A stretch of 64,000 nt of DNA from Rosellinia necatrix (Eukaryota; Ascomycota; Sordariomycetes; Xylariales; Xylariaceae): assembly GCA_021209875.1 (NCBI GenBank), contig JAGYVD010000010.1, positions 1,302,001 through 1,366,000 on the forward strand, written 5' to 3'. The notes under the pieces are model-generated. The model did not search any database. It had not been told where the DNA came from and worked only from the letters and a program-made list of their open reading frames with translations. Shown one piece after another: positions 25,564 through 37,800 of this stretch. Each line of letters opens with the position of its first letter. Positions within the stretch are counted from its first letter, which is position 1. A program made the translations under genes and the position numbers.

Positions 25564-26391
25564 TTCGGTATTAGCAAAGTCGTTTAAGTAGAATATGATT
25601 GACGAAGTTTAAGAGAAGTAGGAATTAGTGGTATTAATGGTATTAGTACTACTGGAGATGGCGCAAGGGCTGTTAGCGACTCACGGGTACTGTGATTGTC
25701 CATGCTGAACGACTGAACGTCTTGTTCAGCGCAGGACCGGTGCTCGAGATGGCGGCGGAAGAGAGGCGCACTTTCTAACCTTTAGTTGTGTCGATCTTGC
25801 TTGCGGGCGGAACTAGGCGTATTTTAGAGCGGTCTAGATAGCTCTCATACTTAACAGCAAGATCATCGACACTGCAGGCGCTGTGGCCAATGGTAACGGG
25901 GTTATTGTGTAGGAAGTGCCACGAGATGCGGGTAGGATTTGTCAAGCTCAAAGACCGTGCTTTGGGAGAGGGTAGAGCGTGGTATCGACCAAGTACGACA
26001 CGAGCTGATTGGTTCTACCCCGATGGAGAGACGTGGCAGACTAAAGTCTATCTGTATCACGCGGTATCGGAGACAGCCCAACGTGCTTTAGATGGCCGCA
26101 ACGACCTCGCTCGGGCTAGGACATGTGAATCGAGGGGCACACACGCATGTAGGCGCTTCCCAGAACATCCGCAGCGACTCGAGATGCGATCAAGTGCGAA
26201 TTGATGACTGCATACGTGGTCGCGCCGACCTCAGCTCTCCGGGGGTTGGCTCACGAGTCACGGGAAACGGAGGGGCATGGCGAACCAAGACGAGGCGTCG
26301 GCAGTCTCTCTCCGTAGGTTAACAAAGTCTCGTGTTTATTGGGTCCTACGGATAACTAAGTAGGTACCTAGCCTCGCAAGTAGGTAAACAG

Positions 26392-26450
26392 GTAGAGGCA
26401 GGTAGAGGCAGGTAGAGGCAGGTAGAGAGCAGAGAGAGAGAGAGAGAGAG
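26392..26450. repeat. GGCAGGTAGA tandem repeat followed by (GA)n
   Basis: Several copies of a ten-base AGGCAGGTAG unit run into an uninterrupted GA dinucleotide tract. Non-coding. Confidence 0.8.
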
Positions 26451-26790
26451 GGAGATGGAGCGCTGGCACCCAAGGTCGGAACGTCGAGGGCGCGCGAGAG
26501 CTGGTGGGGTTGTGACCAACGCGGGAAGGTGCCACGAGAAGTCCGGGAGTGCCAAGCTCACGTCATGGAGCAGCAGCATCGCTCGGGGGGATTGGCCGAG
26601 GGAGAGGGCTGCGGGAGGGGGAGGGGGAGGGGTTTCGGGCGGCGGGTTCGTCGTGATGACATATGGAGGAAGGTCGGGGCGGGCGGTGGGAGGAAACCTG
26701 GTTGACGGTTGACTGACTGTCCTCGTGCATGCACATGCGGTGGACAATATAGTGGACACCACCCACTGTGGGTAGGGCGTATCGTTCCAT

Positions 26791-26838
26791 GTTGCAGCAG
26801 GTGTTGCAGCAGGCGTTGCAGCAGGCGTTGCAGCAGGT
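26791..26838. repeat. 12-bp tandem repeat GTTGCAGCAGGY
   Basis: Four consecutive copies differ only at the last base (T, C, C, T), followed by a degenerate partial copy. Non-coding. Confidence 0.85.
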
Positions 26839-28509
26839 GTTGCGGTAACTGCTACATACGGAACGCTACCATAGTAGTGGAGAATGCCGCCTTGGCCACT
26901 TCTCTCATACCTATCATTTCCCGCCTCCCGATTAAACATAGGACAAGTACCGACCCGGGTACCTTGGATAAGGGGGAGATAGTGTGCCGAGGAAGCGCAG
27001 TGACGGGAACGTGGGAGAAAGTCGCACGAATAAACGTTGAGATATTTCTAAGCCCGTTACAGCGGAAGTACCTATCCGAGTTACCTAGCACCAGGTAGCG
27101 TGTGATGTGATGACGTCCCTAGAGCGCACTTGGTAGAGCGCGCCTATACTAGTAGGCCGGCAGAACTGTCACGACCCAAATAGGTGCTGGGAGTACCTGT
27201 AGAACCCCGCATGGCCAGAGTTCGGGCACGCTACAAAGAGGCGCCTGGATAATGGCGATAACCGAGCCGGATTGCCTGATGAGTGTCAGAGTATTTGATA
27301 TCGGTCCATCACATGATCCGGCTACATATTTAGGTAGCAATGGGGGTACAGTGTGCAGTGCATCTATCTGTAACAGAGTACGGGCATGTTCTTATATAGG
27401 CGGCCGGAAATAGATCTGGTGTGTCGGTCGCTAATGCGCTCGTATCGACGCTAAACTCGGATGCCGGAAAGATGATGGGCAGAGATCGGAGGCCACTTCG
27501 TGAGGCCGCAGCGTTCCAGGCCAGGGCAACCAGGGCACCACGGACCAGGAGCGGCCGGGGGATATCCTAGGCTTGTCAGATCTCGCGGATCTCGCTCATT
27601 TAGTACCTAGGTAGACCGGGAGATAAACGCGCGTTGGATCGAAGCTAGTGACTATGGTAGTAGGTGACTCTGGGAGATGGTGGTGGCAGCGTGTTATTGT
27701 GACCTTTGTTACGCCGCCGCAGGTATAAGTGAACTCATTTTGCTATGGGTATGCACGTCGCGTAAATCGTCCACCAGCTAACTATCCTTCTGGACGAGGG
27801 CGAAAACAGGAAACTTGCATTTGAGAGATTGCCTATGTCAGCCATAATGATGAGTGTTGGCCAATTGCATTGTGGTAGTAGTTTATATCTGTCTCAGTAT
27901 GAGCCGGGCGCAACATTATGGACGATGGGAACCTGACCCAACAAAACCCCCCAATAAAACACCCCAATAAAACGCCCTCCATGAGTTGCGCTGGTCACGG
28001 ATGGATTGCATTTATTTAGTACTGCAATACATGTGACTTGGAGAATCTCCAACATATTGCCGCGTACCTTTTATTGTCGGTGATATACACGTAACTAAAT
28101 CTAGTTAACTAAATGCAACTATTACAGATGTTAGGCGTGCCAACGTGATAAAACACGCACTGTTTGTTTCTTCAGCCGTCGGAGCCTTCGCTTGGCGGCG
28201 AGTTAGACCACGAACCTGGCGTAGTGTATTTAGGTAGGTAGTGTAGTGTAGTTGTAGTGTAGGTAGGTAGATGCACAGACCATGCCACACCCAGCATGTG
28301 GCGAAGGACCTACCCAGTTTAGCGTAAACGTCTCATCATCAGGCCTCCCTCTGATGAGCAACCCAACGACAATTCACTTCGAATCATCTGCGAATTATAG
28401 CAAAAGTTAGCTTATTTCTGCATCTTTCCGTAACTCTCTCCCCTTTCGTCACGCCCTCCCAACCCCCTTGTAAATTTCCCGGCAAGCCCCTGTCCGTCGT
28501 TCATTCACA

Positions 28510-29088
28510 ATGTCGTCCATATTCTCCTTACTGCCCGATATACTGCCGATGATCATGCCGTCCGCCATCACCATCGTCAAGGCCACCGATCTCGAGAGTC
28601 AATTACAGAACTCCACCGACTCCCCCATGATACGTCAGGGCGCCATAATCGGCAAAAGCGATAGGATGTGTGCGACCGGTAAGCATCCTACCCGGGTATC
28701 ATTTATACCATTGATGACGGCCCAGCTAATGTCAACCCGTAGTCATGCGGGCTAAACCTCACTGTTCCTCAGCAGTACATCACCATGGCGAACAGGGTGC
28801 GGTTTGGTACCACGCCTACGGTTTCCACAGTTAGTTGCTGATATGGGCAGTCTAGAAACTATCATTTACGCTGCCTCTGGCAAGGGTATCCTCGTGACAA
28901 ATAAGGGCGACCAGTTGAAGCGCCACGAACTATCTGCCGGTGACTTCGCATTCATACCCCCGTGGACAGAACACCAGGAGATTAACGAGACCGACGAGGA
29001 TGTCGTGTGGGTCCTCATCCGGGGCGGTCCCGAACCCGTCGTTGTTTATCTGACCGGGTGGGATGGTGACCGGGTCAAAGGAGAGTGA
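28510..29088 (+). CDS. small cupin-domain protein
   Basis: A three-exon model gives 141 residues: 28510-28678, a 24-nt microexon 28773-28796, and 28856-29088. Cupin motif 1 is made by the microexon and exon 3 (HHHGEQ|ETIIYAASGKG). Motif 2 is GDFAFIPPWTEHQEIN. The last strands are VVWVLIRGGPEPVVVYLTGW. Cupins of this size form a beta barrel that usually binds a metal through the His/Glu residues; the substrate is unknown. The second donor is GTGCGG, which is weak. About nine residues that I would expect before HHH are missing, so either the first intron is drawn wrongly or the barrel is shortened. The start of the microexon could be three bases later. The gene converges on the hydrolase, with 139 bp between the stop codons. 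Confidence 0.7.
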
Positions 29089-29227
29089 GCCAAGCCCTGG
29101 GGTACGTGAAGACCTGCTCGCTTGTGTAGCAGCAACATGTCAGCTCAGAGGTATGGAAATGTCTCACTGTTAAATTTATTGCTATTCCGATCGCACATAA
29201 ACTATATATAATCTCTATTTCATTTAG

Positions 29228-30829
29228 CTAACATGGCGTGCAAGACCGCCGAGTAATGGCTGCAAGACGTCGCGACGCCTCCTTTTTATCAAAGGCCTGC
29301 GCATGATCAAGCCCGTCAAACCATGCTACCTCGATGCCATTGTGCTCGAAGTGGTCTCCTTCGGGCTCAACTGACGGTTGCTGTATGCTAATGAAGCCAT
29401 TCTCCGAGATGGCGCCCTCGGATATCCAGTCCTCGTCGTTGAGGAGATACTGCAGAACCGTTTTCGTGTCCACGATCAAGTCTCGCTCCGCGAGGCATAC
29501 AATCACCCTCCGCCGCCTTGGTCCACCCGGCCGGGCGATGCGATTAATTTCACTGTTGGCAGACGGCCCCTCCACGATTCGCAACAAGTCCTCTTTCCAG
29601 GCGATGTTGTCCTTCCAGAAGAAATGGCGCCCAAGGCAATGCGCCACTCCCGGGTCCATGCTGGCAAAGTACCAGAGCAGGTACTCGTTAGCCCTCTGTG
29701 GCTTTCTCCTCGTGAAGTTGTAGGCGACATGTGGCAAATGCAGCAAAATACAGACAGGATCAACCAATACGACCGATTGGATGCGTGGATTTAACGACGG
29801 TGATTTCAGCATATGGGTAGCTAGCGCCGTCCCGTATGAATGGCCAAGAACAGCGAACTTATCCCACCCATGCATATCCAGCAGAAGTGTGATCTGGGCA
29901 AGAAACTCGGGCTGGCTCAGGGGTGGGTTGGTCAACCGCGTTGAGACCGGGAGGTACTCTAATGCGATTATGCCAATCTGGTCGTCTTCGGCGAAGGCTG
30001 CGTTGATGTTTGACAAGCACAGCGTATAAGGCCAAAGCCCAATACCGATGCCGTGAAGGAAAACCAGCGGTAGCTTGTCCTTTGCGGTATGTGGCCGATA
30101 CCAGTAGCTCAACTGTGAAACCGAACGTTCCTTCGCGAAAAAGGATAGGGATTGTATGCGTAGAGGTACCACCGAATTGGAGGGCGATTCCGGCTGCGCG
30201 TGGAACCGGAACCCCCGATAGGATAGCAGAAAATGAGTGCCGAGGTCAACAATGGCAATAATGATATACCATGCTATGCTTCTATAGCGCACCTCAATCT
30301 CGTCCAGTGTCAGACGGAGGCTCTTGGCCTTCCCCCTCCCCGGTTCTAATTGATAGTCGATGCGGCGTTGGACCTCGGCAAGGTATTGGTCGAGCTCTTC
30401 CAGTTCCTCGACAGTCTCGTTGCCAGGCAACCGATCGAAAAAAGCCCACGAGAAGAACTCTCGCACATTATCCTCCCGTATATCGGCCTTGTCGGCCCCG
30501 AGGAACCACGCCTGCAGATAGCTAGCGGTGTCAGGAACATTGTCGAGGCATCGTATGAACAGAGCCCACCGTTCAGCGCGTGGCCGCAGCGGTGGATGTT
30601 GGGCTGGCCATTTGAGGCGCCGGTTGTATGGGTAGTAAATGAAAATCGCATATAGGATATCAAGAATGGAGTAACCAATCGCCACCCTGCCGGTCCAGGA
30701 TGATACGCTCTCTAGCCCATTGATAGTGGACAGAATAGCCAGGTATGCTAGGCATATTGGTGTTGTGTACTGCAGAAGAAAGATGCTTATCCGGATGAAG
30801 ACATATTCCGGTAACGAATTCCCGATCAT
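29228..30829 (-). CDS. membrane-anchored alpha/beta hydrolase
   Basis: A single uninterrupted exon of 533 residues. The N-terminal part has hydrophobic segments at about residues 11-36, 49-66 and 196-213, so the protein is probably held in a membrane. The hydrolase fold starts near residue 250. HGIGIG (259-264) is the oxyanion-hole loop. GHSYG (329-333) contains the nucleophile Ser331. Asp450 (in AERDLIVD) and His509 (in GLDHAQ) are the likely remaining triad members. This arrangement is typical of lipase or esterase-like serine hydrolases; the substrate cannot be inferred. The start codon is 157 bp from the edge of the 24-kb mobile-element block, which therefore occupies most of the expected upstream promoter region. 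Confidence 0.88.
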   Translation of the reverse strand: MIGNSLPEYVFIRISIFLLQYTTPICLAYLAILSTINGLESVSSWTGRVAIGYSILDILYAIFIYYPYNRRLKWPAQHPPLRPRAERWALFIRCLDNVPDTASYLQAWFLGADKADIREDNVREFFSWAFFDRLPGNETVEELEELDQYLAEVQRRIDYQLEPGRGKAKSLRLTLDEIEVRYRSIAWYIIIAIVDLGTHFLLSYRGFRFHAQPESPSNSVVPLRIQSLSFFAKERSVSQLSYWYRPHTAKDKLPLVFLHGIGIGLWPYTLCLSNINAAFAEDDQIGIIALEYLPVSTRLTNPPLSQPEFLAQITLLLDMHGWDKFAVLGHSYGTALATHMLKSPSLNPRIQSVVLVDPVCILLHLPHVAYNFTRRKPQRANEYLLWYFASMDPGVAHCLGRHFFWKDNIAWKEDLLRIVEGPSANSEINRIARPGGPRRRRVIVCLAERDLIVDTKTVLQYLLNDEDWISEGAISENGFISIQQPSVEPEGDHFEHNGIEVAWFDGLDHAQAFDKKEASRRLAAITRRSCTPC

Positions 30830-30986
30830 TATCTATCTACACGGTAGTGAGAAGGGGTGGGCGAGTGCAGCTGCGAGTAAGTGTAGATGACTGTGGACTC
30901 CGAATCTTCCGCTATGTTTGCATTACGCTGTGGCTGCGAGGGGGTTTAAAACAAGTGCGAGCTAGCTATTTGGCTATTTAGGGGTT

Positions 30987-31094
30987 TGTTAGGTTCGGAA
31001 TGAGGAATAATGTTGTATTAGTTATAGAGCTATTTCTTAAGCTAGGGTGAAAAGTGGAATAGTTTAAGGTCCCAGGTGCACGGACTACTTTATA
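30987..31094. repeat. left terminal direct repeat (LTR-like, 108 bp)
   Basis: Begins TGTTAGGTTCGG and ends ..TACTTTATA. Pairs base for base with 54929-55036 with no indels. The left copy keeps TG at its start but has lost the terminal CA by C-to-T change. Confidence 0.88.
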
Positions 31095-34000
31095 TACGGC
31101 TAAATATCTTATTACGAGCACTGCTAAAAAAAAATTCTCTGTTATTTTCTCGGGATAATTAATATGTTTTTTTTTTATTTAGCTGGTATTAAAGCTTAAA
31201 TTTATATTATAAGTTTTTTTTAATTTATTTTATTTTTATTAAACAATTTTTTGTTATTTTTATAACTATAACTTAGTTATTTAATAGTTTTTAGCTTTTT
31301 AATATATAAATAAAATTTTTTACGATTTAATAATTATTTAATTAAAACGATCTATATATTTTATTTATTTTAAAGCTTTAAATTATTTTTTAAATAAAAA
31401 TTTTAAAGTTTTTTTAGCTAAAAATAATTTTATTTTTAAAAAATATTAATAATTAATAAAAGTTTATTAATATTTTTAAATCGTAGTTTTTATTTTTTTA
31501 ATTTTTAAATTTTTTTTATATAGTTTATAATTTAAAACTTTATATTTAATATTTTTTATATAATTTTTAAATTCTGTTTAATTTATTAAAATTTTTTTGT
31601 TTTATTAAAACTTTTTTAAAATTTTTAAAGTTTTAATTATTTTTAGCCAGCTTATTATTTTTTTATTTTATTATATATTTTTAACAAAAGTTTTAAATTT
31701 TTAGTTTTTATTTTTATTATAATTAATTTATTAGTTTTTATTTATAATTAATTATTAAATATTATATTATTATTAATATTATTTTTATTTATAATATTAT
31801 TAATAAAAAAATAGTTAATATTTTTAATTAAATTATTTTATAAAAATAAAAGTTTTTTAAGTTTTTATTAAATTTATTTAAATTATTAAATATAATAATA
31901 ATTATTTATATTTTTAAAAAAAGTCCTGCTTATAATAATATTTTAAAACTTTTATTATTTTTTTAAGTTTATTTTTAATTAATTTTTAATTAAACTGTTT
32001 TAGCTTTTATTATAAAAAATATTATACTATTAAAAATAATTAAAATTTAAAAGCTTTTTATATTTTTATATAATTAATTCTGTTTTAAAAAAATATAAAA
32101 TAGCTTATTTTTATATTTAGTTTTTATTTTTATTAAATAATTAGTTATATTTTTATTAATTTTTTAGTTTAATATATTAATAAATTTTATAATTTTTAAA
32201 TAAAATTATTATATTATTTTATATAACTGCATATATAATTTTATAACTAAAAAATTTTTATAATATTTTTAAAATTATATAATTATATTTAAATAATTAT
32301 AGCTTTTATATAAACTATAAAAATTATATTAAATTAAACAGTTAATAAATTTTATAAATTTAATATATATATTTTTATAATTTAATTTTTATTTAATATA
32401 TATTAAAAATATATAAACTTTATATATTTAATTTAATAAACTTTAAAAACTAATAATATAATTAATATTTAATATAAACAGTAAAAATATCTAACTAATT
32501 TTTTTTAAAATATTTTTTGTTTAAATATTTTTAAAATAATATAAATATATTTATTAAAAAAATAAAAGCTAGTTTTTTTTGCTTTAATCTGTTTTATTTT
32601 TAAATCAGTTTTTTAGTATTTAATAATAATTAATTTCTGTTTTAGCGTTTAAAAAATGTTTTAATTAAAAACAGCTAATAAAAAGTTTTTATATTATTAT
32701 TTAAAAATATTTTAATAACTTTTAATTTTAATAATATTTTATTAAATTATTTAAATTAAATAATTATTATATTAAATAATTTATTTAATTATGTTTAATA
32801 AATAAATAAAGTTTTTTAATATAATATTAAAATTTTAAATAAATTAAAATAATTTTAAATATTAAATAGCTGTTTATATTTATTTAATTTGCTATTTATT
32901 TAAATCGGTTATTTTATATATTAATTATAATTATTTTTTATTTTTTTATTAAATAAACTTAAAAATATTTTTTTAATTATTTATATTTTTTTTAAAATTT
33001 ATATTAAATATTATAATTATAATAAAAACTAAAAATTATTAAATATAATAATAAATTAAAATTAATAATTATAAATTAAAAAAAATAAAGTTTAAAAAAA
33101 TTATTATTTAAAATAAATAAAGCAATTTTTGTTTTTAAAATAAATTATTAAAGTTTAAAACTTTTAGTTAAATAAAAATATTTAAATATTTAAATAAATT
33201 TATATGTTTATTAATTTTAAGTTTTAAATATTGCTTAAGTTTTAAAATATTTAACAGAGAATAGTTTTATTTATTTTTAAAATAAATAATTATATTTTAT
33301 AATAAACTAAAACATAGCTAAAAATTAAAAAACAGCTATTATTATAATTATATTAATAAAATCTTCTGTTTTTTTTGTTTAATTATATATATAATTAATA
33401 AATTATAACCGATTATTATTTTATTTATTAAAACTAAAAAATAAAATTTTTATTAAATAATATATTTTTTATTATAATAAAACTGTTAATTAAATAAATA
33501 TAAAATAACTATTAGGTTTTTTATTATTAAAATCGCTTTTTTATTTTAATAACTAAAAGCCTTCTGTTTTTATTATTTTAAAAATCTTTTTATTAAAGTT
33601 TTAAATTAAATTTTTAAATATAAATAAATAATTTTATTTTAACAGAAAAGTTTAAGTAATTTTTTAAGCAGCTATTAATTATTAATATATTTAATATATA
33701 TGTTTATTTAAATAGTATTTATATAAAAATTAAGCTTTATTATAATTAAAAATAATTTAGTTTATATAATTTTATTTTTAAAAACTTTAGTTTTTAATAA
33801 AATATTTAATTTTTAGCAGGTTTATATTATATAAGTTAGATTTTCTGCTAATTATTTAATTTTTTATTATAATTATTAACTATAAAAAATATATTATATT
33901 AAAAATTTTTAATAGTTATATTTTTATATTAATAAAGTTTAGTATTACTTTTTAAATAAATAAATAACGCTAAATTATTTTTTTTAATTAAATATTTTAA

Positions 34001-34642
34001 TATATATATATTTAGCTTTAAAAAACTAGCAAATATTTATTAAATATTTATTAATAATTATTTATTTTTATTATAATTATTATTTTATTATTGTTTATAA
34101 TATTAAATATAATATATAAGTTTTTTATATAATCCTACTATTTTAATAAACTAAAAAACTTTAATTTAAATCCCCTTTTTAATTAAAATGTTTATAACCG
34201 CGACCTGTTTTATAATCTGTTTTTTTTATAATTATTTATTAGATTATTTAATAATAACTCTATTAAAATTTATTTTTATAATTTTTATTATAAATATATT
34301 TATAGTTTAATAAACAAGCAAATTTATTAAATAAATATAATTAAAAAATAATTATGTTTTTTAAGTTTATTTGTAGTAATATTTTATAAGATCTAATTTT
34401 TAGTTTTAATTTTAAAACTATAGAAATTTTAGCGTTGTTGTTATTAATTTATATTAATTAGTTTATTTTAATATATTATTATAACAAATATTAAATTTAA
34501 AAATAAATTAAATTTATTTTAGTTTTATAATAATTAAGTTTTAATTAATTAATCGCAGGTTTTAATTTAAATTTATTTTTAACTATAAAGTTTTAATTGT
34601 TTTTTATTTAAAGCATTTATTATATTTTTTTAAAAAGCAGAT
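31095..34642. other. AT-rich RIP-degenerate DNA, outer element interior (left part)
   Basis: Almost pure A/T with occasional AGC and GTTT islands. No ORF and no recognisable domain. It continues on the far side of the 7.46-kb insertion at 42112. Nothing else can be resolved by eye. Confidence 0.75.
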
Positions 34643-34846
34643 TAAGAGGTGCACCATGGGGGGGTTAAAAGTGTATTATAGAAAATAAAGATCTAATTAT
34701 TCTAATTTAACTTATAGATCTAGCTAAGTGCGTAGGCCAGGGCCCACTTATTAAAGCTAGTCTTAAATAATAAAGTGTATAGCTTTGCTACGCTACAGGT
34801 AAAGCTACAGCGCTTATATAAGCGACTCCCCCGTTGGCATATATTA
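34643..34846 (-). repeat. LTR (3' in element orientation) of the 7.46-kb element
   Basis: 204 bp, differing from 41903-42106 at about 36 positions, all transitions and no indels. GC-rich patches such as GGCCAGGGCCCACTTA and GCGACTCCCCCG are retained although the interior has lost nearly all G and C. Confidence 0.88.
34811..34824. promoter_or_regulatory. perfect palindrome with TATA core in LTR
   Basis: CGCTTATATAAGCG is self-complementary and identical in both LTR copies. In element orientation it lies near the LTR start, so it may contain the retrotransposon TATA box. No experimental support. Confidence 0.4.
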
Positions 34847-37800
34847 AAATGCCGCGTTAAGTTTTAAACTTTTGCTAATTTTAGCAATTTTGTTATATGC
34901 TTTTATAAAAACGCTTTTTTTTTTTTAAAATAGCTTTTATTTCTAGTTATAAACCGTGCTAGTTTTAATATTTTTTAATAAGTTTTTTACTATATTATAA
35001 CTGTTTTTCCGTTATTTATTAATTAAATTTATAACCTTATTTTTTTTACTTAATAAAATAATCTAAACTGTTTTGCTTACGGTTAAATTTATGCTTTAAA
35101 ATAATTTTTACTTTATAAATATTTTTTTTGCCGGAGTTTTATTTAGCTTTTATTAAACTAAAAAGTAAAACTTATTGTTTAAATAAATCGCGTTTTTTTA
35201 AAGTTGTATATAAATGTTTTATAGAAATAATTAAATAAATACAGAATTTTTTAAAAAAGTTTAATTTATAAGCTAAGTCTCTGATTTATCGTTTAATTAT
35301 TTAAAGTCTAGATTTTTATTATAAATACTTTTAAAAAAGTCGGCTAAATAAATAATATTTTTTATATAAGCGTAAGTAAACTTGATTTTTTTTTTTAAAT
35401 TTTAATAAGCAACGTTTTATATTATAGTTCCGTTTTATAGCAGCTTAAGCAAAATTTATTATAAAATATATATTTTTATAAAAATGCTTGCAAAAAAAAC
35501 ATATTTTAGTAAATTTCTCGATTTTTTTAAAGTTTATTAATATTTTTAATATATTAAATAGTTTAAATTTAAATAATTATTTATAAAAAGTAAAATACGT
35601 AGTTTTATTATATACAGCGTTTAAGTTTTATTATAAAAAAATATAATATTTATTTATTTTATTTTTAGTTTTTCGAAAATATAATATTATATCGCTATTT
35701 CAACTGTTTAATTTTTACGTTTTAAAAAGCCGTCTGTTTAAAAATAATATATAGCTATTATTATTAGTTTAATACTTAAGGTTTTTTAAATATTTTATTA
35801 AAATTTAAATATAAATTTTTAATCTCGGTTAAAAATAATGCTTTTAAAAATATTTTAATTATTTAATAAAAGTTGCTTAATTAATACAGTACTTTATTCT
35901 TCTGCTGTATATTTTTTATGTTTAAAAATTAATAAAATATGTTTTAATATAAAATAAAATATAGTTATTATTACGTTATACGTTTTAAAGTATAGCTTTT
36001 CTCCGTTTAATTGCTAAAATATACTTTTTATTTTAACTTTTAATAAAGCTAAAATAAAATCTATATTTATAATACGTATAAATAAAAGATTATTAAGTTT
36101 AATTAATTTTAATTTTTCTATTAAAAGTTGCCTGTTAATTTAGTTTAAGTTATATACGTTGCAATATTTAATATAATTTTTTATTATTTATGTTTTATTA
36201 GCTATAACAAATAGTTTTAGCGTTTATATTATACGTTAAGCGCTGCAATATTATTTATTGTTGTACGCTTGCTTTAATATTTTTTTAACTATTTTAATTA
36301 AAATGTATAAGCGTTTTATATTTATATATATATTATATATTAGTCCGTCTGCTATAATATCGAAAAAATATCTAGGTTTAAAGTAAATTACGACGTTTTT
36401 GTTGCTTTTTTTTTTTTTAAATGTTTTAAGATCTTTTAATATTTACGTGTATTTTTAATCTTTTATATATACTATTATAAATTTATTTTTTAGCGTTTTA
36501 TTTATTATTGCTTTTAATATAAATATATAAAACGCTGCTTTTAATTTTTTTTATATTATATTTAATATTAGTTCGTTATTTATTTTTATTAGCTTTCTGT
36601 TTGTTTTTTACGCGTTTAATATTATCTATAAACAGTTAAACGCGTTTAAAACATAATTAAATTTTTTTAACAGGTAGTATATATATAGTTTATATTATAA
36701 CAAATAAATAAACAAATTAATTAGTTTTTAATTAACGCGTTTTATAGCTATAGTTTTTAACGTAGTATATTTAATAATATTTTTAATAGCTAAATAGTTA
36801 GTTAGCATTATTACTAGTTTTTATTTAATTATATTATAATATATAGTTTTTTAGCTGTTTATATTAAACATACTATTTTTAGTTTTAAAAACTTATAATT
36901 TATTTCTGTATTTATTAATAATTTGTTTAAATATATTACTAGTTAGACCTTTATATTAAATATAATATTTTTTAGTTTTTATATATGTCCAGGCTTTAAA
37001 TAAAATATTATTACTCCGAATTTTTTTTATATTAATCCGTCGATTTATAAAAATAATTTTTTATAAAAGTCGTAATAATATAACGTAGTTTTTTTATATA
37101 TAGCATTTTATATAGCTTTAAAAAATGCTATTTTTAAAAGTGTTAGTTTATAATATTTAAATTTTATATAGTTTTTATGTTTGCTAAGCTTTTTTATTTT
37201 AATATAACTAGTCTGTTTATTTTTTGCTAATAAAGCTGCTTTTTTTTTCTATAAAAGTTTAATTAGTTTAACGTAATATAAGATCAGGCTATATAAAAAT
37301 CCTGTTGCTTTTATATATTGCTTAAAAGCTTTTAATTAATTTAAAAAAGCTAAGTTATAAATTACTGCTATATAATTTTTAATGTTGCTATTTTAAATAT
37401 ATTTATTTTAAATCTAAATAAGTTTACTAAAAATATTTTATAAAAACTTTATTAATAATATAGCTATATATTAATTTTTAAACAGTTAAAATATAGTTTT
37501 TAAATATTTTTATATTGTTTTATTATATTAGAAAATATTATTATATCGTTTATAAAAGCTCTGCAGTATTTTTAATACGTTTTAAAAAATTGTTTATATA
37601 GCGTTATATATATATTAAAAAATTATAAAAACTTATTACTGCTATATAATATTTTTTATTTTTTTAAGCTAATAATAATAAATCGGTTTTAAAATCTAAA
37701 TATATTAAAAACTAATAAAAAAAATAACTATATTAATTATTATTACAAAATGTTTTTTTTAAAAATTTAATAATTTCTGCTTATAATAATAATAAATAAT

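Larger units (their letters stand above)
25564..28509. other. intergenic with simple repeats, no gene seen
   Basis: The longest frame (minus strand, 26346-26939) is built from simple repeats: a CAGGTAGAGG-type run and a GA run at about 26392-26450, and a 12-bp GTTGCAGCAGGY repeat at 26791-26838. None of the frames looks like a conserved protein. The right end should contain the cupin promoter. Confidence 0.55.

Noticed and set aside
26346..26939. A 197-residue minus-strand frame
   Set aside because: It is made largely of simple repeats (GA run, GTTGCAGCAGGY, CAGGTAGAGG) and shows no domain, so it is probably non-coding.
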